From the NCBI GenBank assembly GCA_002329155.1, contig DCXY01000025.1, forward strand, positions 1 to 63,914: a stretch of DNA of 63,914 nucleotides. The letters are read 5' to 3'. Of the stretch, positions 60,084-63,914 are shown piece by piece. Numbering within the stretch: position 1 is the first letter of the stretch; each line of letters starts with the position of its first letter. Position numbers and translations under genes: made by a program. The notes under the pieces were generated by a model. That model worked only from the letters and a program-made list of their open reading frames with translations. It had not been told where the DNA came from and made no database searches. The DNA comes from Stenotrophomonas sp. UBA2124 (lineage in GTDB: Bacteria; Pseudomonadota; Gammaproteobacteria; Xanthomonadales; Xanthomonadaceae).

Positions 60084-60740
60084 ATGGAGATCGCCACACC
60101 ACCCATGAGCTACGCGCAGATGCGGCAACGCCAGAGCGAGCTGGCCGCGCAGGTGCAGCTGCGCGACACGCTCCACGGCCTGCCGGCACGGCTGGCCGGC
60201 ATCGATACCGGCTTCGAGGAGCAGGGCCGCATCACCCGCTCGGCGGCGGTGCTGCTCGATGGTGGCACCCTGGCCGAAGTGGACAGCCGGGTGGCGCGCC
60301 TGCCCACGGCCCTGCCCTACATCCCCGGCCTGCTCAGCTTCCGCGAGCTGCCCGCCGCCCTGCAGGCGCTGGCCGAGCTGCCGCAGACACCGCAGCTGGT
60401 GCTGGTGGATGGCCATGGCATCGCTCATCCGCGTGGGCTGGGCATCGCCGCGCATCTGGGCGTGCTGACTGGCCTGCCGACCATCGGCATCGGCAAGAGC
60501 CGGCTGGTGGGCGAACATGACGAGCCCGGCCCGCAGCGGGGCGACCACGTGCCGCTGTATTTCAAGGGACGACAGGTGGGCTGGGTGCTGCGCAGCAAAC
60601 CGCGCTGCAAACCGTTGTTCATTTCGCCGGGCAATCACGTATCGGTGGAAGCCTGCCTGCCGCTCGTGATGGCCTGTCTTGGCAAGTACCGGCAGCCTGA
60701 ACCAACGCGGTTGGCCGACCGGCTGGCCTCGCGGCGGTAG
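60084..60740 (+). CDS. nfi: Endonuclease V
   Basis: A 218-residue repair nuclease that cuts beside deoxyinosine in DNA. The three catalytic acids are present: Asp41 in LAGIDTGF, Glu88 in LLSFRELP and Asp109 in LVDGHG. The family strings PYIPGLLSFRELPA and GLGIAAHLGV are clear. It complements the alkylation and transcription-coupled repair genes in the window. The start at 60084 gives the usual length. It is followed by a dense set of palindromic repeats rather than by another gene. Confidence 0.95.
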   Translation: MEIATPPMSYAQMRQRQSELAAQVQLRDTLHGLPARLAGIDTGFEEQGRITRSAAVLLDGGTLAEVDSRVARLPTALPYIPGLLSFRELPAALQALAELPQTPQLVLVDGHGIAHPRGLGIAAHLGVLTGLPTIGIGKSRLVGEHDEPGPQRGDHVPLYFKGRQVGWVLRSKPRCKPLFISPGNHVSVEACLPLVMACLGKYRQPEPTRLADRLASRR

Positions 60741-61147
60741 TCCTGCAGTCCGTATAGAGCGTAGCCCTGCTCCGCTGGGGTTTTGCAGGGAAGCCCACCG
60801 CCAGAAGCACCCCTCCCCAGCCCTCCCCTTGCCTGCGGCAAAGGGAGGGAGCGGCTCTGGCCCCTCCCCTTTCGCGCAGCGAAGGGGGAGGCTGGGAGGG
60901 GGTGTGCTCTTGCCCCTCCCCTTTCGCACAGCGAAGGGGGAGGCTGGGAGGGGGTGTGCTCTTGCCCCTCCCCTTGCGCACAGCGAAGAGGGAGGCCGGG
61001 AGGGGGTGTGCTTTTCGCACAGCGAAGGGGGAGGTTGGGAGGGGGTAAGACGCGGCAGCTGGAAACAATCCGTTGCCCCCACGGTCACGACAGGCTCGCG
61101 GTGGACATGTCATCCTGCCCGCCCTGCTGCACAGCCACGGAGCCGCC
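60741..61147 (+). other. Intergenic region with repeats before pirin
   Basis: Most of this 407-bp gap is filled by CCCTCCCC-type palindromes: one unit at about 60811-60850, then the 52-bp tandem units from 60861 to 61050. The last 100 bp hold a plain leader with a GGAGCC ribosome binding site for pirin and no other recognisable element. Confidence 0.8.
60811..61050 (+). repeat. Tandem array of 52-bp palindromic units
   Basis: A palindrome CCCTCCCCTTGCC/GGCAAAGGGAGGG (about 60816-60850) is followed by three 52-bp units starting at 60861, 60913 and 60965 and a shorter unit from 61011. Each has CCCCTCCCC, a CGC/GCG centre (such as TTCGCACAGCGAA), GGGGGAGGCTGGGAGGGGG and TGTGCTCTTG. Units differ by a few bases. 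The same family occurs singly at 24689-24771 and 28735-28827. Confidence 0.85.
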
Positions 61148-62008
61148 ATGACCACGATCATTCCCCCGCGCGTCCACGACATCGGCGGCTTCGAGGTGCG
61201 GCGCGCCGTGCCTACCCTGCAGGCGCGCAGCGTGGGGCCATTCGTGTTCGTGGACCACATGGGCCCGGCCATCTTCACCCCCGGCCACGGCATGGACGTG
61301 CGCCCGCATCCGCATATCGGGCTGGCCACCGTCACCTTCCTGTGGGCCGGGCAGATCGGCCACCGTGACACGCTCGGCTCGGAGCAGGTGATCCGCCCGG
61401 GCGATGTGAACTGGATGACCGCAGGCCGCGGCATCGCCCATTCCGAACGCACGCCTGCCGCCTCACGCGAGCACGAGCAGTCGCTGCATGGCATGCAGAC
61501 CTGGGTGGCGCTGCCGAAGAGCCACGAGGAAACCGAACCGGCCTTCTTCCATTTCAGTGCCGACCAGCTGCCGCAGCAACGCCGTGACGGCGCCCTGCTG
61601 CGCGTCATCGCCGGCCGTGCCTATGGCGAGGAATCACCGGTGAAGGTGTTCGCCGACACCTTGAACGTCGCCATCGACCTGCAGCCGGGCGCCGAGATCG
61701 ACATGGACAACTCGCACGTGCAGCGCGCGCTCTACATTCTTGAAGGCGAGGCACAGCTGGATGGTGCCGACGTGCCGGCGCAGCACCTCATCATTCCCGA
61801 GCCCGGGGCGTTGGGCCGCCTGCGCGCCAAGACGCCGGTCAAGGCCATGCTGATGGGCGGCGAGCCGCTCGATGCTCCCCGCCACCTGTGGTGGAACTTC
61901 GTGTCCAGCTCGAAGGAGCGCATCGAACAGGCCAAGGACGACTGGGTAAGCGGCCGCTTCGGCACCATTCCCGGCGATGACAAGGAGTTCATCCCACTTC
62001 CCGGCTGA
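61148..62008 (+). CDS. Pirin-family protein
   Basis: A 286-residue bicupin of the pirin family. The N-terminal cupin keeps the metal ligands: RPHPHIGLATVTFLW (two histidines) and GRGIAHSERTP (third histidine and glutamate). Family strings VGPFVFVDHMGPA, MQTWVALP and GEAQLDGADVPAQHLIIPEPG are also present. Pirins bind iron and have been linked to quercetin dioxygenase activity or to stress and metabolic control in bacteria; the role here is unknown. The ATG at 61148 follows GGAGCC. Confidence 0.93.
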   Translation: MTTIIPPRVHDIGGFEVRRAVPTLQARSVGPFVFVDHMGPAIFTPGHGMDVRPHPHIGLATVTFLWAGQIGHRDTLGSEQVIRPGDVNWMTAGRGIAHSERTPAASREHEQSLHGMQTWVALPKSHEETEPAFFHFSADQLPQQRRDGALLRVIAGRAYGEESPVKVFADTLNVAIDLQPGAEIDMDNSHVQRALYILEGEAQLDGADVPAQHLIIPEPGALGRLRAKTPVKAMLMGGEPLDAPRHLWWNFVSSSKERIEQAKDDWVSGRFGTIPGDDKEFIPLPG

Positions 62009-62132
62009 CCACGTCCGGCCTGACAGTTTCCGGCCTGAACGTCCGGGTTAACAATTTAAATACGCGCCGTCCATCAGGTTTCGCTATCTTGCAGCCCACC
62101 CGTTCCGGGCCAATTTTGTAAGGAAACAACTG

Positions 62133-62852
62133 ATGACCATGACGAAGCGACTGACTGCCGAATTTCTCGGCACGTTCTGGCTTGTGTTGGGTGGCTGCGG
62201 CAGCGCGGTGCTGGCGGCGAATTTCGTCGGCGACGGCAACCCACTGGGTATCGGTTTCGTTGGCGTGGCGCTGGCCTTCGGCCTGACCGTGCTGACCGGC
62301 GCCTATGCGTTCGGTCATATCTCCGGTGCACATTTCAACCCGGCGGTAAGCATCGGCCTATGGGCCGGTGGCCGCTTCTCCGGCAAGGACCTGGTCCCCT
62401 ACATCGTGGCGCAGGTGCTGGGCGGCATCTTCGCTGCCTTCATTCTGCTGCAGATCGCACAGGGCGACCCCGATTTCATGATTGACGGCAGCAAGGCCGG
62501 TGCTTTCGCCAGCAACGGCTTTGGTGCGCTGTCGCCCGGTGGCTACTCCATGGCCGCTGCCTTCCTGTGCGAGGTGGTGCTGACCGCGGTGTTCCTGGTG
62601 ATGATCATGGGTTCCACCCACGGCCGCGCACCGGCCGGCTTCGCCCCCATCGCTATCGGCCTGACGCTGACCCTGATCCACCTGATCAGCATTCCGGTCA
62701 CCAACACCTCGGTGAACCCGGCCCGCTCCACCGCCGTGGCGGTGTTTGCAGGCTCCGGCGCGCTGGGCCAGCTGTGGCTGTTCTGGGTGGCGCCCATCCT
62801 GGGGGCACTGATCGGCGGCATCGCCTACAAGTGGCTCGGCAACGACAAGTAG
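62133..62852 (+). CDS. aqpZ: Aquaporin Z
   Basis: A 239-residue water channel with six membrane helices and two NPA motifs: GHISGAHFNPAVSIGLW and IPVTNTSVNPARSTAVAVF. The arginine after the second NPA, and the small residues around the first, match the AqpZ water-selective filter rather than the glycerol channel GlpF. The start at 62133 (MTMTKRLTAEFLGTFW) follows AAGGAAACAACTG; an ATG two codons inside is also possible. It ends in a terminator at 62873-62897. Confidence 0.96.
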   Translation: MTMTKRLTAEFLGTFWLVLGGCGSAVLAANFVGDGNPLGIGFVGVALAFGLTVLTGAYAFGHISGAHFNPAVSIGLWAGGRFSGKDLVPYIVAQVLGGIFAAFILLQIAQGDPDFMIDGSKAGAFASNGFGALSPGGYSMAAAFLCEVVLTAVFLVMIMGSTHGRAPAGFAPIAIGLTLTLIHLISIPVTNTSVNPARSTAVAVFAGSGALGQLWLFWVAPILGALIGGIAYKWLGNDK

Positions 62853-62872
62853 GCCGCCCCACCGCAGTCAAG

Positions 62873-62897
62873 AACGGCCCCGTAAGGGGCCGTTTCT
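62873..62897 (+). terminator. Terminator of aqpZ
   Basis: A stem AACGGCCCC/GGGGCCGTT (62873-62881 with 62886-62894, loop GTAA) followed by TCTGTT, about 20 bases after the aqpZ stop. Confidence 0.9.
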
Positions 62898-63088
62898 GTT
62901 GATGCATACCGCACACTTTGCAACGGGGAAGGGTTTTGTAATACCGTCAGCCACAGGTCGGAGCGCATGGGGATGCGCCCCGGGGCAGGCGGGAACCGCC
63001 ACCGGCCACGCAACAACCTTCAGAACGATCCATCCGTATGACCACCACCGACCGCATGCGGCCGGTGTCCGAGGGGGGAATCCGAACC

Positions 63089-63553
63089 GTGAAGACCATC
63101 CATAGCGTTTGCGCAGCCTTGCTGCTGGCCGGCTGCTGCGGCAGTGCGCTCGCCCAGCAGGCCGAACAGTGCCCCACCCTGCCTGCCGACTCCGGGCTGC
63201 ATTGGGACCAGCAGGCACAGAGCGACTTCATCGTGTGCAAGGCCAGCACCGAGGATGGCCGCACCGTGTTGAACATGATGCTGACCCAGCGTGACCCGGA
63301 CATGACATTCAGCCGCACGTTGCGCGCGGAGAAAGGCAGCTTCGCCGGCGAATCGCTCAACTGGTACAAGCTGGACATGGGCGGCCGTGATCTGCCGGGG
63401 CTGGAATCGCGCCGCATCACCGTGGTCAAGCTGGACAAGAACCGCTACGCGCAGATCTGGATCGACGCCGCCGACACCACCGAGCTGGGCAACCTGCAGA
63501 CCCTGACGCAGTCCTTGAACCTCAACGCTTCGGCTATCGCCGGCGGCCACTGA
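63089..63553 (+). CDS. Small secreted protein, unknown
   Basis: A 154-residue exported protein that I do not recognise. The GTG at 63089 opens a good signal peptide (MKTIHSVCAALLLAGCCGSALAQ), and GAGGGGGG lies about 10 bases upstream. The mature part (about 130 residues) has two cysteines near its start and is predicted mixed alpha/beta, with DFIVCKASTEDGRTVLNMMLTQRDPDMTFSRTL and WYKLDMGGRDLPGLESRRITVVKLDKNRYAQIWIDAADTTEL. No domain is evident. It has a plain, genome-like composition. Confidence 0.72.
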   Translation: MKTIHSVCAALLLAGCCGSALAQQAEQCPTLPADSGLHWDQQAQSDFIVCKASTEDGRTVLNMMLTQRDPDMTFSRTLRAEKGSFAGESLNWYKLDMGGRDLPGLESRRITVVKLDKNRYAQIWIDAADTTELGNLQTLTQSLNLNASAIAGGH

Positions 63554-63914
63554 GCATCGGTTGCAACACGCGGCACCTGCAGCCCGGGCAAGCGCGGGCA
63601 TAGCGGGGATGTGTGTGCTTTTGTCTGCCTGTGGGAAAGGCATGCTTCGGCGTGCACTTGAACATGCCTGAGGCTTCCACTCTTCCGTGCTCCCGGGTGC
63701 GCGTTGCTTACCCGGGCTACGCACTGCAATCACGCGAGCACATCAAACCGCGAAGCAGCCGCCCGTGTAGCCCGGGTAAGCGCAAGCGCACCCGGGAAGC
63801 CGATAGACCTTCCGCTGGCGACAAACCGCTTCGGCATCCGCAGCAAAAGCCCTGACACCTCCGCACACCGATTCCCCGGGTGCGCTTCGCTTACCCGGGC
63901 TACGCAACTGCAAC
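63554..63914 (+). other. Intergenic region with GTAG palindromes at the right edge
   Basis: No gene is supported in these 361 bp. They contain four SMAG-style palindromes: a degenerate one at 63579-63608 and three clear ones at 63691-63720, 63767-63797 and 63874-63903, described as a separate feature. Short open frames here have no start signals. Confidence 0.8.
63579..63903. repeat. Cluster of SMAG-like GTAG palindromes
   Basis: Four copies of a short palindrome whose arms are CCCGGGT(A/G) and (T/C)ACCCGGG around a GCGC centre and which ends in GTAG on one side. Two are in plus orientation (63579-63608, degenerate; 63767-63797) and two in minus orientation (63691-63720, 63874-63903). The unit also occurs in each copy of the 162-bp array, for example at 54553-54582. 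This fits the SMAG family described in S. maltophilia. Confidence 0.85.

Noticed and set aside
54469..61050. CRISPR array
   Set aside because: The 162-bp and 52-bp repeats are contiguous without variable spacers, are internally palindromic, and no cas gene is present.
1..63914. Prophage, integrative element or IS element
   Set aside because: No integrase, transposase, phage structural gene, tRNA attachment site or composition break was seen in the window.

Overview
The window looks like chromosomal DNA from a Stenotrophomonas-type member of the Xanthomonadaceae. The evidence is high G+C, GTAG-ended short palindromes of the kind described as SMAG elements in Stenotrophomonas maltophilia, a UbiM-type ubiquinone hydroxylase, a creBCD locus and a chaperone-usher fimbrial cluster. 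I see no integrase, transposase, phage gene, tRNA, rRNA or CRISPR array. It is mostly housekeeping and niche-adaptation DNA, and species-level assignment is inference.

Layout. 1-500 is the 3' end of ahcY. 637-6626 (minus) is a complete fimbrial operon transcribed pilin, chaperone, usher, two-domain tip adhesin, second chaperone. 6970-9922 holds small membrane, VOC and hypothetical proteins and a cyclic-nucleotide-binding-fold membrane protein. 9937-13454 (minus) has an ABC exporter and a secreted serine hydrolase. 13567-15847 has VOC, DUF72 and EamA genes. 15848-22812 (minus) has an AAA ATPase, two diguanylate cyclases flanking rluF, and a DeaD helicase. 22998-26598 holds an S4 protein, ubiM, a DUF4019 protein and a lipoprotein with a ClpP-like fold. 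26754-30134 has an Ada-AlkA fusion overlapping ogt, then a secreted nucleotide phosphodiesterase. 30216-30398 is a bTHX-type ribosomal protein.

30505-33252 is a zinc locus: a MerC-domain protein and a histidine-rich TonB receptor diverge from a Zur-box-like site, and zur itself lies nearby at 37232-37714 behind gltX. 33695-37050 is a TetR-controlled MFS/HlyD efflux operon with a well-defined promoter-operator. 39297-42973 (minus) has an M28 peptidase, a nitrilase-family hydrolase, a GNAT and an unknown gene. 43039-46609 (minus) is creB-creC-creD with a cre-tag-like site in front of creD. 46655-52862 carries rlmJ, a GNAT, mfd and an HD-GYP protein. 52880-57225 (minus) has a cardiolipin synthase and an M13 lipoprotein peptidase around a 162-bp tandem repeat array. 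57486-62852 has a secreted DUF11 protein, gpmA, endonuclease V, pirin and aquaporin Z. A small secreted protein and four GTAG palindromes close the window.

Themes. Cell-surface and biofilm functions recur: fimbriae, c-di-GMP enzymes and a CRP/Clp-like site before the DUF11 protein. DNA-damage repair also recurs: Ada-AlkA, Ogt, Mfd and endonuclease V. Intergenic regions are unusually rich in palindromic repeats, several in tandem. Many genes have a -10-like TANNNT-type hexamer 6-9 nt before the start codon, which suggests leaderless transcripts. I found no clearly new defence or metabolic system; the most distinctive signals are regulatory sites and repeat structures.
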